From: Heliocidaris tuberculata
Lineage: Eukaryota > Echinodermata > Echinoidea > Camarodonta > Echinometridae
Reading direction: 5' to 3'
DNA: 64,000 bases
Assembly (NCBI GenBank): GCA_025618425.1
Contig: CM046848.1
Span: forward strand, 27,769,156-27,833,155
A model generated the notes under the pieces. It worked only from the letters and a program-made list of their open reading frames with translations. It searched no databases and was not told where the DNA came from. The position numbers and the translations under genes are program-made. Numbering within the stretch: the stretch's first letter is position 1; each line of letters begins with the position of its first letter. This document shows positions 46,220-57,759 of this stretch, one piece after another.

Positions 46220-46323
46220 TACAGTGCAACTTTGATGTAAGATGCTCGGATATAAAAAATACCTGACATAAAAAGGTAATTTGGATGGTCCTAAGAGCCT
46301 TGTAATAACAATGTTTCACTGTA
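46220..46323. mobile_element. ~104 bp MITE with TACAGTG ends
   Basis: The left end TACAGTGCAACTTTGATGT and the complement of the right end, TACAGTGAAACATTGTT. TA tips fit a Tc1/mariner or pogo-like origin. Confidence 0.6.
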
Positions 46324-47060
46324 CGTTGTAGGGTTATTCCAAGATGTCTATTTTCTTGATTAATGTCTCATAAGCAAAAACATTCATGTATCAAACGTAA
46401 TTGACATCAGAGTACTATGTTATTCAGTGGCATTTGGGGCATTTGGGGCATTTATGGGGCTACCAACTAAAACATTTGATTTCATTTGTCATGCATGCGA
46501 CATTATCCTGGACTTTACTGTTCTGAACCCAGTCAATGATTTGGTGCCCTTTGGTATGGTATTAATACTCAATCAACCAGTCCTTTGGATAGGACTTAAA
46601 AATATTGTCTCCCTGGTTGCTTACTCACAAGACTTCCTTTGTTAGAATCCCAGGTGACATCAATTTGTCATTCAATTAATAATGCATTCCCTTCTAAATC
46701 AACAAAGTCTCCTAAGAAATGAACTTTTAAAAAATCTATTTAAATCCGGGCTTTGATGAAAATATTATTGTAAAAATATGTATACTTTGGGGTAAAGATC
46801 TTTAGAGGATAGAAAGTGTCAGATTCCCAATTTTAATTTGTTTTCTCCTTCACTGCTATGGTAGAGCCAGAGGCATTGAATTAATGAGGCTGTGAAGTTG
46901 TCTGCACATCCTTTGAATGTTCAATATGCTGTAAAATAATTCCTTATAATATGCCGTATGATTTTCCAAATATTGTAATCACATGGAGACAGCATATTTA
47001 AAGTGATATAGACCTTTGTTTTGCATTTCCATTGTATTTAGTGTAGTTCATTTTTTCACA
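46324..47060. other. no gene seen
   Basis: AT-rich. The 72-codon frame at 46427 is unrecognised. Confidence 0.4.
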
Positions 47061-47063
47061 GAT

Positions 47064-47138
47064 AATATCATCTGTTGAGAGCAAAAAGGCTTTTTACTCA
47101 GTGCTAAATAACTTGAGTTTAATGCTCTTATGGCTGTT
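47064..47138. repeat. hairpin family copy 10
   Basis: CTGTTGAGAGCAAAAAGGCT on the left, AATGCTCTTATGGCTGTTGA on the right. Diverged but with the outer signature. Confidence 0.65.
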
Positions 47139-47187
47139 GAGAGTCAGGAGCTGTTAACTAATGCCCTTTTGGCTCTCAGCATCAACA
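47136..47187. repeat. hairpin family copy 11, abutting copy 10
   Basis: TGAGAGTCAGGAGCTGTTAA on the left, AATGCCCTTTTGGCTCTCAG on the right, with almost no loop. It shares its left boundary with copy 10. Confidence 0.7.
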
Positions 47188-47280
47188 ATACAAGTGTAGA
47201 TTATATTACTACCAAACCCACAACTGCATTCTTAATACATATATCTCTACTACTACTGCAGGAGCCACCTTTAAGGGCTG

Positions 47281-47513
47281 GGGGGGGGGGAGGTGTTTCA
47301 CAAAGAGTTAAGTTTGACTTAAAGTCATGCGTAAGTGCCAATGCGCATACGGTATAAAACGCGTAATCTCACTGGTAGATTACCCAATAGCGCACGTCCC
47401 CTGAGCACGATCCGACCCAGGCGGTGATGTGTCATATACCACACGCAACTAGGAATTTAAGTTCGACTTTCAGTCAAACTTAACTCTTTGTGAAACACGC
47501 CCCCCGGTCACAT
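47281..47513. mobile_element. ~230 bp MITE with GTGTTTCACAAAGAG ends
   Basis: TIR of ~40 bp: GGTGTTTCACAAAGAGTTAA and GTTTGACTTAAAGTC on the left match the complement of GACTTTCAGTCAAACTTAAC and TCTTTGTGAAACACGCC on the right. CpG-rich interior. A young-looking copy because the arms are almost identical. Confidence 0.9.
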
Positions 47514-48200
47514 TTGTCCAATACCAATTTTTCATTAAAGGCCCACGTGCACCCTAGAGCTGCCCTACTATTAACAGCCACTAGCATACCCACACATACA
47601 TACAATACAGTAGGATGTACCTTTAAATGAAATCTTGTTACCGTTATTGGAAAAAAGTAACCAGCCCTTAAAACTGTTCTATTATTGTTGTTGCCATGCT
47701 TAGATCTGGACACATTACACAGCTTTCCAGCCTACATTTACAAAATCTTCATATGATAAGGGCAATATACACACAGTCAAACAAAACTTCATACTGTTTC
47801 ATCCCAATATCTTTATTGTTAGCAGAGAGGGAACTTCACTAAAACAGAAAATTATAATAATAATAGTAGTATATGTACTTCTTGAGCCTACACACAGTCG
47901 AACAAAACTTCATACTGTTTTATCCCAATATCTTTGTTGCAAGCAGAGTGAGCTAGGTTTGAAGGAGTGGATAAAAAACCTACCTCAGGTTTGCAAGTAA
48001 AACATTAACTCTTTGTCTGCCACATGAATACTCTTCTACGGGATTTGTGTGTAGAGTATGTGCTAAATGGCACAATGGCCTATTAAGTGTTATCATGACT
48101 GCTTATCTGAAATCTCATTTCCCCCAAGAACATCACGTTGCACACACAACTACAGACAGATAAAACAAAGAGGTGTCTTTGCAAAAAAAAAATGAGGATT
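47514..48200. other. no gene seen; short direct duplication
   Basis: CACACAGTCAAACAAAACTT with ATACTGTTTCATCCCAATAT recurs at about 47770 and 47890 with small changes. Confidence 0.5.
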
Positions 48201-48202
48201 AA

Positions 48203-48425
48203 GAACAATAATGGTATTCTGGATTTATATAGCACCTAATACATCTACAGATGTCTCTAAGCACTTTACAGATATATTAGCCCACTCATTGGATGCATTC
48301 TCAAAGGTTTCTCAGCTTAGGATACATTTTCTATGTTTAAAATATCATTATTATATCAAATGTAACTATCATAAATGTTTATGGATTGAGTCTTTACGAC
48401 TTCATGTTTTCCTCTTCTCATAAAA
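48203..48425 (-). mobile_element. SINE-like element, reverse orientation
   Basis: On the minus strand it ends CTGTAAAGTGCTTAGAGACA, then GTATTAGGTGCTATATAAAT and CCAGAATACC. The same layout occurs forward at 57760-57945. Confidence 0.6.
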
Positions 48426-49560
48426 TACAGATATATAATTTTGACTTGGGCCTTTGGTATCTTACATATTTACCAGGACATAACTCAATCCACATTTAGC
48501 AAATATGCTTGAAATGTACAAACAGTCATAAATTACATTAAACCATAAAGGTTGACCATGCATGCTGATGTTTTATACAATATTTTATTGCCAGTCTATC
48601 AATCTGGACTTGGAATGCAAATTGGCAAAATGGGTATACATTGTGGGTCTACATGATAATATATGTGGTGGAGATGGCTGCCTTGAATTCCTTAGGAACA
48701 ATTAAAAAAAAAAACATTACTGATTCTTTAAATAACTCACTACAATTTGGTTAATGCACAGATCAAATGACTCATATTAACTCATGTTTAATTTAATTGA
48801 CAGGTGGTATACATTGAGTACTACGAGACGCATTATTACAATTGGCAATCAGCAAGTATTTGCTATTTCTTACACTCTTGGGGGCAATATTTGATCAATC
48901 TATCATTTAAAGATATTACAACTTCCCATTACATATATCTAATATGGCTTACATTCACAAAGTGGACTAGGTTAACTCTTTATGTGACACTCGAATAACG
49001 GGGTATTCAAGGGATAGTTTCACCAATGTCTTCATGTTTATTTAACAATTGCCAGTATAAAAAATAGTATGAAGGGATTATGAGGTAGCAAATTAAGAGG
49101 TTATTATAGAAAGCTTTTGTAATGCACAGCGCAAATCCTTTCGTTAATTGGTTCCTATTACTGTGCCAATTTGCACATGTGGCACGCCTGCGATTGTGCC
49201 ATTTTGCACTCCTGGAGAATGAGAGGTTAAACCTCGTTTTTACTCAGTCAACTGATTTATGGAGTACCAGGTGTGAAGTTCATTATTCTGTACAAATATC
49301 TGTAATTCTGTCATTAACAGAACCCAAAACAAGCTTAAAAACTTACTATCATTAAGAAGAAATGAAAATGAGATATCAATTTCATGTTGCCATGATTATT
49401 ATTATTTTTTTTTTTTAGTTACAGCATTATAATTTTTATAGGATGAGGAGGATATGACATTTAGCACTCCATAAATCAACATACTAAATCTATCCACTTA
49501 AATCTGGATGAAAGTTAGTATGCTTTTATGACTACTGGGCCGTGTCTAGTATACATTCAG
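48426..49560. other. no gene seen; two TTAACTCTTT tips
   Basis: TTAACTCTTTGTCTGCCAC (48005, just upstream) and TTAACTCTTTATGTGACAC (48973) look like left ends of related TTAA-type MITEs, without clear right ends. Confidence 0.35.
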
Positions 49561-49563
49561 TAA

Positions 49564-50222
49564 GACTAGGCGTCCACTAGGGCGCGGACAAGACGCGGAA
49601 TGCAAGATTAGTCATTCCGCATTCATTCAGCAAGCTCTCCGCATATTCTTGAAAGGCTCCGTTCACTGTCTTCACCATTCCTGAACACTTCCCAGCGTTT
49701 CCGCACCTTCAGGAGAGAGCAAAATTTCCGCGTCCAAATTTTGGTCTCGACCAAAATTTGGACGCGGAAATGAACTTCCTGACACCTTCGGCAACTTGTC
49801 CGCATTGTCGTCCGGACATCGTCAGGACATCCTGCCTTTCTTTAACACTTCCGCATTCTCCGGAAACGCTCCTGAAAGCTTCCGCGGTGCCGGAAGCTTC
49901 GCGAAGGCAAGCGGAAGCCACGCAGAATGTTTCAGGATTGTCCTTGTCCGTAATTTTACCACTCCTGGTGTGATCCTAGATGTGTCCGCACTGTCCTGCC
50001 ACGATCAGCATTTTCCGCGGCATTTCGGGACATTCCTGAATGATTCCTAGGACGCTCCTAGGACTGACTGCAGTCAATGTGTTGACATTCTTAATAATGT
50101 CTCAGGAAACAATAATTTGCATAATTTTTCCGCGTCTGACGCGGAACGAATGCCGAAATGACAAAATTTGCTTCCGCAACCCTTCCTAATGTTGTCGGCG
50201 CTCTAGTGGACGCCAGCCTTAA
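49564..50222. mobile_element. ~655 bp GC-rich foldback transposon
   Basis: TIRs: AAGACTAGGCGTCCACTAGG at the left end, and AAGGCTGGCGTCCACTAGAG as the complement of the right end. The interior is saturated with TTCCGC, CCGCA and CCTGA words and has a perfect inner palindrome at 49729-49772. It stands out sharply in GC from its AT-rich surroundings. A TAA/TTA at the edges may be a 3 bp target site (PIF/Harbinger style), but this is uncertain. The short frames inside are not transposases. Confidence 0.8.
49729..49772. repeat. perfect internal palindrome of the foldback transposon
   Basis: CCGCGTCCAAATTTTGG, a six-base loop TCTCGA, then CCAAAATTTGGACGCGG, giving a 17 bp perfect stem. Confidence 0.95.
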
Positions 50223-50569
50223 GAGAAGTGGCTATGGGGGAAGGAGGTAGCAAAAAAGGGAAGGACCATATTCCTCTGCACGTGAGGGGGCACTTCACTT
50301 CACTGCATCGCAGAAGGCTGTTAGAGGACAGCTTTTCAAACAAACTTGAATGTGCACACGATAAAAATCTAATATGTGTAGCCTCCACATGCATTTTGTG
50401 GATATCCTTTATGTGGAATAAGAGTCTTAGAAACCATTTTGCAGCATAGTATATTATATTAGTGGCAATGAATCAGATGAGAGGCATGACACACTACCCA
50501 GCTATGTATTTGCACATGTTTTCAATAATGAACATATGCTTCAAGTTGTTTTATCAATTCTTTATTTAG
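50223..50569. other. no gene recognised
   Basis: GC-balanced patch at 50225-50345, then AT-rich. Open frames on both strands are unrecognised. Confidence 0.35.
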
Positions 50570-50720
50570 AATAAAAGAAGTTGTAAACATACATGTACAG
50601 TATATACCAAGTCGATGGTCCCTTTTGGGACGTGCAGCAGGTCATAAATATTCCTACATGATACAATATACAATATAATTCATATTTATAAAATACTTGG
50701 AGGTCATGTTTGTTATATGA
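50570..50720 (-). mobile_element. possible LINE-like 3' UTR, reverse orientation
   Basis: On the minus strand it contains ACTGTACATGTATG and TTACAACTTCTTTTATTC, followed by A/T-rich tail-like sequence. Confidence 0.3.
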
Positions 50721-50889
50721 TCAATATGGTATATAATAAACTGGGTTTATTCAATAGAGGATTACAAATGATCCTAAACTGTTAACCATTCAAGAGAAAA
50801 TACTAGGTAATTCAGAGTTTAATTTTCATCTTTTTAAAAATCTTTCTACCAAAGAACTGTTAAAACAATCATATTTACAAGAACTCAAT

Positions 50890-51187
50890 TAGAATTTATG
50901 AGAGAAGAAAAAAGAGAGACAGAGGAAGAGAGAGAGGATAGAGAAATAAGAAAGACAAGATACATACATGGGATAAAAGAGAAAAAAAAACAGAGAAGAG
51001 AGATTTTTTTTTTTAAGAAGTAGAAAAGAGAGGAGAGTAGACAAGAAAAGGGAGCAGAGAGGAAGAAGACACAGATGATAAAGGAGAGAGAGAGAGAGAG
51101 GGGGTAGGGGAAGAAGAGAGAATGAGAATGATAAATTGATGTTGTGTAAATTAACTATATGTGGAGAAATACTTTTTGTTTTACCCT

Positions 51188-51239
<52 letters not shown>

Positions 51240-51245
51240 GGGAGG
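50890..51245. repeat. GA-rich tract with (GA)n core
   Basis: Two parts: AGAGAGAAAA-rich 50890-51125, and a near-perfect (GA)n at 51188-51236. The 170-codon reverse frame is a low-complexity artefact. Confidence 0.95.
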
Positions 51246-51972
51246 GGAATCAAACATTGATAGAGTGTGCAAACAAACTATGAATGGGGGAAATGAATAA
51301 CATTTGCCTTCATCTCTTGAATAAATAGCCATAAACCGTCCTAACCATGATCCCATACAATTGAATGCAAACAAAAAGCACCAAAAATGAAAACAATTCA
51401 TCTTTCGCCAAAGAGGATCCAGTCCGAATACCTAAATACCCTGCAATATACTAATGGACCCGTATCATGCATATCCGACGGATGCTGAAAGAAATCACAG
51501 GTTATTTTTAGTCCTTCCGCCGGGCGTTGAGAAATCAGATTCACATTACACAGCTGATTGCGCTATAGAGCATTAGCTGGATAGGCAAAGCATAATATAA
51601 GATCCATAACGTAAGATTTTTGAGGCCATAGGAAAAAGTATATGCAGCCCAAGGCAAAAAAAAAGTATACGGTAATTTCTTTATTCATCCAGAAAATAAA
51701 CTATTGACTTTCCATTTCTAATGAATTGACAAAATCTAGAAATCAGTGTAGATTGAGATGAAAAAATTAGAAAGTAGGACTTCGTAGAAATGAGACCTAG
51801 TTTGTTTGTGACCTAGAAGCCTTCCGTTCTGTAGATGTAAGCGATCTTATTCTTGTTACTTCATATACCTGCTGCTGATATCTTCCATGTGGTAACTAGA
51901 ATGAAATGAGGTACCTGTCAAACATGTCTATAATGGTAGGAAGCATTCAAATTGACTGATGTAAACACGTTC
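51246..51972. other. no gene seen
   Basis: Unique-looking, GC-balanced at 51400-51570. Confidence 0.4.
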
Positions 51973-52387
51973 AACCCTTTTCAGGACAGGAATTATTTAA
52001 GGGCTGAATTGATCACATTTTGTTCTTCAAATTGGCATCAATAATATTTTTTCTTTTAGTGCTACATGGTTCTGATAAGGTGTAATGTCTATAAAAACAA
52101 TATATATGGTTGGTAATTTTGTCAAATAGTTGAACAAATTGCTAATTTTGATAAAAACAATGATTTTGAACCTCTCAATGTGTTGCCAATTTAAGGATTT
52201 TAAAGTTTATTCTTGTTTTTAAAATTCCTGGCATCAAACGCAATATGGTCATGCAACAAAAATGGACATAGTGTGTGCAGAAATTTTTGCTGTTTGTACT
52301 CATGCATCTGTTATATTTTTTAGAGCTCTGAATCAAAAGTTATTGAGCCAAGCCATAAAATGTGGTCAATTGTCTTGAAAGGGTTTA
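51973..52387 (+). mobile_element. ~415 bp MITE, piggyBac-like tips, copy 1
   Basis: Tips AACCCTTTTCAGGACA and the complement of TGTCTTGAAAGGGTTTA. It matches 60170-60595 along its length, for example GTGTTGCCAATTTAAGGATT and CATGCAACAAAAATGGACA. Confidence 0.85.
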
Positions 52388-52439
52388 CAGCATACATTTC
52401 CCTCAAGTTAGGCCACAATAGAGGCAATTATAGACAGGC

Positions 52440-52612
52440 TCTGGAACATATTTTCACCTTTTTGGAGGCACTTTAAGTCTCTAGACCTACTAAAGGCAGG
52501 TTCTACATTATATACATTCTCTTGAGGAGACACTAAATATGGCCATTAAAGACAGATTCCAGAACATATTTTCAATCTTCGGGAGGCACTTTTAAGTCTA
52601 AGAACTGTCTTT
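52440..52612. repeat. ~130 bp tandem duplication
   Basis: GACAGGCTCTGGAACATATT...GGAGGCACTTTAAGTCT and GACAGATTCCAGAACATATT...GGGAGGCACTTTTAAGTC are two diverged units. Confidence 0.75.
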
Positions 52613-52697
52613 GACATATCTATTTGGAGCCAGAAGGGCATTAACTATGTACAAAAGAAAGACTTAACGTCCTTCTGGCTCCAAACAGACGATATGT
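52613..52697. repeat. hairpin family copy 12, best preserved
   Basis: Left arm TTTGGAGCCAGAAGGGCATT with outer GACATATC. Right arm ACGTCCTTCTGGCTCCAAAC with outer AGACGATATGTT. The stem could reach ~33 bp with two or three mismatches. Confidence 0.92.
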
Positions 52698-53320
52698 TAT
52701 CTCCACTGAAGGTAATAAAAGAGATTTTGAATAGAGGTGGCACCTATAAAACATTTGACTATATTCAATTCATATCCATCAACTTGGTAATTTAGAAAAG
52801 AAAGCATTCTCTTCACCAAGCACTTAACTTGTTTCTTTGTTTACTCTTTGCTAAGATGAAGTGATAGTAAAAAATTATTTGCAAACAGTTCAATCATTTT
52901 TGATGATATAGCACTATTTACTTTAGTAAAGACATTTCATTTAACTTAAAAGTTCTTCACATAGATATTTACTTTACCAAGATTTTATCAAGTATTTGAA
53001 AGTGATGATATCTAGTCAAACTGTCCAAATCCAATATCACCCAACAGTTCATATCATGTGACAAAACTTTAGACTTATTACTTTCACATAACCTGTCTCA
53101 ACTCAACGGATGTTTAGGAGAAATGCGATGAGAACATCTAAGTCAAACATTCAGAACATTGAATGACTACTGATGGAATGAAGCTCCAAACATCTGCGTG
53201 CCGCTCATTCTAAACACATTCCTGCAATTACTTACCACGACAAGACCTTCAGAGTTCATCGTCTTCTTTCTAACAACCATTTGTGTCCCTCCTGTCTTTA
53301 TTTATATCCTTTGGTGCCCC
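52698..53320. other. no gene seen
   Basis: AT-rich, unique-looking. The frame 53198-53464 enters the minisatellite. Confidence 0.4.
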
Positions 53321-53324
53321 TCAA

Positions 53325-53985
53325 ATCTTGCTTTACATGATGAGAAGAACTTCCTCCATGCCCCCTCCATCTCATTTTTCTTGATGAGAAGGGCTCTTTC
53401 TATGGCCCATCTCATTTTTCTTGACAATAATAGCCCCTCCATGCCCCCATCTCATTTTTCTTGATGAGAAGGGCTCTATCTATATGCCCCTCTAATTGAA
53501 TGTCTGTTGATAAGAAGGGCTCAATTTGTTGTCCCTCAAATGTTATCTTTTTTTAATGAGAAGGGCTCTTTCTGTGCCCCTCAATATCAAGAAGTGCTCT
53601 TTCAGTGCCCCTAAAATCGTGTTTTTCTTGATAAAAATAGCTCCTTCTGTGCCCCTCAAATCTCATTTTCCTTGGAGAAAGCTCTTTCTATGTCCCTAAA
53701 GTGTTTGTTGGTCAAAAGGGCTCCTTCTGTGCCCCTCAAATCTCATTTTTTCTTACTAAGAAGGGCTCTTTAAGTGACCCTCAAAATCTCACTTTTCTTA
53801 TTAAGGAAGGCTCTTTTAGGGGCCCCAAATCTTTTTTTTTTTGAGCAAGTCTATTTCTGTACCCCTTGTAAAAAGGGCACTTTCAATTATCCTCATTATG
53901 TGCCCCTCAAAACCGCATTTTCTTGATAGGGGCTTCTTGGGTGCCCCTCAAATCTCATTATCCTTGATGAAAGGAACTTTAAAAA
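53325..53985. repeat. ~45-50 bp degenerate minisatellite, about 13 units
   Basis: Consensus parts: GCCCCTCAAATCTCATTTTT, CTTGATGAGAAGGGCTC and TTTCTGT. Units vary in length through the T run and small deletions. Confidence 0.85.
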
Positions 53986-54463
53986 TAAACACATCCCCCA
54001 GCAGCATGCAAAAACAGGACCGAAAGTGGATCTGGCTGAGACAATCAATTCGGAAGATATAAAAAGACGCTCGTCCCATATTAAATTTTCACGAATGTGC
54101 ATCACGTGCAAGGGGCATTATATTGACAACCCTGTTCCGGGGTCTTAACGTTTTCAGCACTACCAGAAAATCAATGGGTAATCGGCATTAAGTGCTCTTG
54201 CATGGAAACGAGCTACGCATTCTGATTTGGAAGAGAAAAATGGAAAGCTGCAGAAAGATGTGATATGAAACATACGCCGGGAGTCAGCAGGCGTTGGTAC
54301 CGCATCTAAGAAGCTCCCAGTGGACCCAGGCACTCTACGCCATGAGATTATACCAATAACAATCATTTATCCATACCCTCATTGAGATTGGATTAGATTT
54401 GATAGCATCCCTGCTCAAACTTCCTCAGACTAGCCTGGTATCAATTCAGAACTATTTTTTTTT
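53986..54463. other. no gene recognised
   Basis: GC-balanced. A 68-codon reverse frame at 54160-54366 has no known domain. Confidence 0.35.
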
Positions 54464-54546
54464 TGTCTATTACGAGCCAGAAGAGTGTTAACTCATATAC
54501 TTTAACACACAGTTAATGTTAATGCCTTTCTGACTCTCAACAGATG
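54464..54546. repeat. hairpin family copy 13
   Basis: TACGAGCCAGAAGAGTGTTA on the left, TTAATGCCTTTCTGACTCTC on the right. The loop ATATACTTTAACACAC is the complement of the copy 4 loop, so this copy lies in the opposite orientation. Confidence 0.85.
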
Positions 54547-54949
54547 CTTTAGTCTCAATTAAAAAAATAATTTGAAAGTAGTTTTGAGTACTAGTAATGA
54601 CAATAAATACTCAACATATTTAACTATATTTACACTGGAGTCCTTAAAAACTACTCGCATATATTGTTTAATACCTGAAATACTGTTAAATAACTAAGCT
54701 AACAATACAAGCAAAAATAGATTAGAAAAGAAGTATGTGCAAAGAAAAATGAGGATGTTAAACCTGTAGTTATAATAATAGAACACTTAGTCCCACACAT
54801 GTACATGAGTGTCAGTGCTTTTCAGTGTACGTAAATTTCATGTTTTCTTTTGAAGTTTGCAAGTTGCATTTAGCTTGATAGCTTCTACGTATAGATTTAG
54901 CTCCCAACAACCAATTTACTATGTGATAAACATGAACATTTCAGAATGA

Positions 54950-55113
54950 TTTCTTTGCCCGTTCCAAAATTGAGTCAATTTCTTCTCAATTTGGTGATTC
55001 CTAAACTTTACAGCATACACCCACTCTTATGTTCTATAGATCAACCTTTAATCCCAATTGCTTCTAGTCAATTTCTTTCACGATATAATCACATAAAAGA
55101 ACTCAATTTTTTT
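54950..55113 (-). mobile_element. ~385 bp family, partial copy D
   Basis: Matches the last ~160 bp of copy B: TTGGTGATTCCTAAACTTTA, TGTTCTATAGATCAACCTTT, AAAAGAACTCAATTT. Confidence 0.7.
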
Positions 55114-55605
55114 CTTTGATTCGTCACTGCAGAATAGAGCCCCAGCTCGTATAATTTTCATTGAAAGGAGAGATAAAATCTTTCTGCCTGAGAGTGAGTC
55201 TACCAACACTTTGGATCAAAGAAATCATCATCAATCAAGGCACAGCCAAGATGGAAATTGTTTTCTTGAGATCGCACCCACAATCACTCAGTAATGCAAA
55301 GCATGATGGCAAAGGAATATGCCATTAAGGCAATGTTTTCGCATAACGTCTGCGCACCTTCCTGCATACTCAATGAATTGCTCAAACACCCCAGATACAT
55401 AATTTTTCTCTTTTGTACATGTTGCGGATAACAGTATTTCTGTTTAGGTTTATAGCCTAAAAATATGAGATAATGAAAAACATTTTAGGCAATATCAATA
55501 TTAGATTTTGGATGATGATAGATAGATACATTGCTTTTTTTTCTTTTCTTTTTTACATCTATTTAGCTTTCAACAAAATTGAAACAATTTTTTTTTCAAT
55601 TTTGT

Positions 55606-55712
55606 GATTCCAAAACTTTACAGCATACACCCATTCTTATGTTTTATAGAATCAACCTTTCCCAATTGCTTCTAGCCAATTTATTTCACAATATAACTAC
55701 ATGACCAACTTT
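55606..55712 (-). mobile_element. ~385 bp family, partial copy E
   Basis: GTGATTCCAAAACTTTACAG, CCATTCTTATGTTTTATAGA and CAACTTTTCC resemble copy D. It lies inside the duplicated block. Confidence 0.65.
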
Positions 55713-55969
55713 TCCTTTGCTTTTTTTTTTTACATCTATTTAGCTTTCAACAAAATTGAAACAATTTCAAACACCCCAGATACATAATTTTTCTCTTTTG
55801 TACATGTTGCGGATAACAGTATTTCTGTTTAGGTTTATAGCCTCAAAATATGAGATAATGAATAACATTTTAGGCATTATCACATTAGATTTTAGATGAT
55901 AGATAGATAGATAGATACATTGCTTTTGAATTATTGTCCCTCTCTCATCCTAATATAATTCCATCCATG

Positions 55970-56011
<42 letters not shown>

Positions 56012-56080
56012 TTTTCCCCTCTCCATTTTTCCCTCTCTATCCCCCACTCTCTCTCTCTCTCTCTATCCCAAAATCACTGT
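55970..56080. repeat. poly(C)/(CT)n microsatellite
   Basis: C run of 10 followed by two (CT)n blocks. Confidence 0.95.
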
Positions 56081-56419
56081 TTTCCTTTCAATCGTAGCTC
56101 AGTCTTCCCAAAGTGCTCCCTCCTTCCCTCAAGGCAATGTTTTTGCATAACGTCTACTTGCCATCCTACTCTATGAGTTGCTGAAACACCCCAGATGCAT
56201 AATTTGCTTCTTTTTTTTATTACAAATCTATAAATGAACAGATGTTTGGACTGCGGAATCGGAGAATGGTGTTGAAAATGGCTCCGGTGTGCTTCTTTTC
56301 AATGCCGTTCTCCAAATTCATTATCTCTTCAGATTTAAACCCTCAAAAGTATTTTGATGCAAAGATAAAGGATTAGACATTAAGATCATGAATTAGATAA
56401 TATAAATGTTGATTTAAAT

Positions 56420-56471
56420 TAATTACCATCATATACAATCTAATACATTAGATTGTATATAATGATAATTA
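56420..56471. repeat. 26 bp-arm palindrome
   Basis: ATCATATACAATCTAAT faces ATTAGATTGTATATAATGAT across a three-base loop; the outer bases also pair with two or three mismatches. Confidence 0.85.
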
Positions 56472-56544
56472 GTCAATGCTGTCTGCCACTCTCAATATCT
56501 CTCCTCATATTCCTCTCTGAATCTCTGTCCCTCTCTCATTCTCA

Positions 56545-56547
56545 TTT

Positions 56548-56589
<42 letters not shown>

Positions 56590-56592
56590 TTC
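56545..56592. repeat. poly(C)/(CT)n microsatellite
   Basis: C run of ~10 then a perfect CT run, as at 55970. Confidence 0.95.
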
Positions 56593-56849
56593 ATTCTTAT
56601 TTAGCTCCCTTTTTCTTCAAATTGCTCCATCCCTCCCATCTCTAAAATTCAATCTGTATCATTAGTCTAGTAAAAAAAAAAAAGATAAGCATCAAAGGAT
56701 TATTTACAATTTCACAAAGTTTACGGTAGGATCTCTTCCCAAATATATTACTTCACCACTCCTCCAATCACCATACTTATATCATATAGTAAGCCAGGTT
56801 TTCCATAATATTCCTACACTTTGTCTTCAGTTTCTGACCATTCCTTCAC

Positions 56850-57085
56850 ATACAAAATTTGCTCTAAAATAGATAGTAGGTCGTTACATAGAAAAATACA
56901 TCTAAAAATACTGAGAAGAAAGTCCTTTTTATACAAAAATATTAGCTTAATCTTGACCCCTACTTAAAACTTCTATTTTATAATTAGTAGTTATGTTTTC
57001 CATTAATATTTATATAAAATTTCCTTCAAAATAGATCAGTCCGTAGACAGAAAAACATCGCAAAATACTGAGAAAAGGTCTTTTT
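56850..57085. repeat. diverged ~140 bp direct duplication
   Basis: AAAATAGATAGTAGGTCGT...AAATACTGAGAAGAAAGTCC and AAAATAGATCAGTCCGTAG...AAATACTGAGAAAAGGTC. Confidence 0.65.
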
Positions 57086-57109
57086 TTCTAGTGAGTGAGA
57101 GAGATGGAG

Positions 57110-57163
57110 AGAGCACTTGTAGAGGGGAATAGCAGAGCACTTGTAGAGGGGAATAGCAGACTA
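57110..57163. repeat. 26 bp perfect direct repeat
   Basis: AGAGCACTTGTAGAGGGG followed by AATAGC occurs twice in a row. Confidence 0.9.
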
Positions 57164-57332
57164 CTTTCAACAAACCACCTTTCTTGTCTAGAGGATAATT
57201 GAAAATCATTTGTTGGGCAGTAATCGAAGTAGAAGGTAATGTGCAGGTGACAGCTTATATAGCTCTTAACCGATCACAGACTACTGAGAACAAGAGTGTC
57301 ACGTTTTTTTTTTTACAATCGTTTTACTTCTT

Positions 57333-57498
57333 GAAGATACAGTTGAGTTCTGGTCAGGTGATTTCAATATGTAAGAAACCTTTGAAAAGGAGGTCTATGT
57401 AACTATACTCAAACTAATTGTGTGTTTTGAGGTTTTGAAAACATCAAAATTAGCAGAAATTTGCAAAATCACATATACAGAAATGAATATACAGAAAT
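57333..57498 (+). mobile_element. ~385 bp family, partial copy F
   Basis: CAGTTGAGTTCTGGTCAGGT, then GAGGTTTTGAAAACATCAAA and ACAGAAATG, diverged from copies A and C. Confidence 0.55.
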
Positions 57499-57759
57499 GG
57501 ATACTCAAGGTTGCCAATAACTGAAACTAAAACTCATGCATCATGTAGAGTACTTAATTTGACTTTGTGAATAAATGTATGAAATGCTTTGATTCTGCAC
57601 CTATATAGCTGTCATTTTAATGCCATAGCACTAGCAAATATAATCGCTAACCCAAAATGACAAGTTTTCATCTGCACATATCCCAAATACTTGAGGCAGT
57701 AATATAATTCACAAAGATGTGCTTACCTCCTTTTTGTTCCAAGATGATGGCGGCAATGG
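57499..57759. other. no gene seen
   Basis: AT-rich. A short (GAT)n follows at 57755-57772. Confidence 0.4.

Larger units (their letters stand above)
55330..56200. repeat. local segmental duplications
   Basis: A ~155 bp block (CAAACACCCCAGATACATAA through CTGTTTAGGTTTATAGCC to GATACATTGCTTTT) occurs at 55383-55540 and again at 55770-55927. A 38 bp block TTTACATCTATTTAGCTTTC with ACAAAATTGAAAC occurs at 55553 and 55731. A diverged GCATAACGTCTRC...GAAACACCCCAGAT relative is at 56125-56200. Confidence 0.85.

Noticed and set aside
49623..50050. Short GC-rich frames that look protein-like
   Set aside because: They lie inside a foldback transposon with inverted interior words; openness follows from GC content.
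53896..54111. Reverse 71-codon frame
   Set aside because: Starts in the degenerate minisatellite and has no conserved character.
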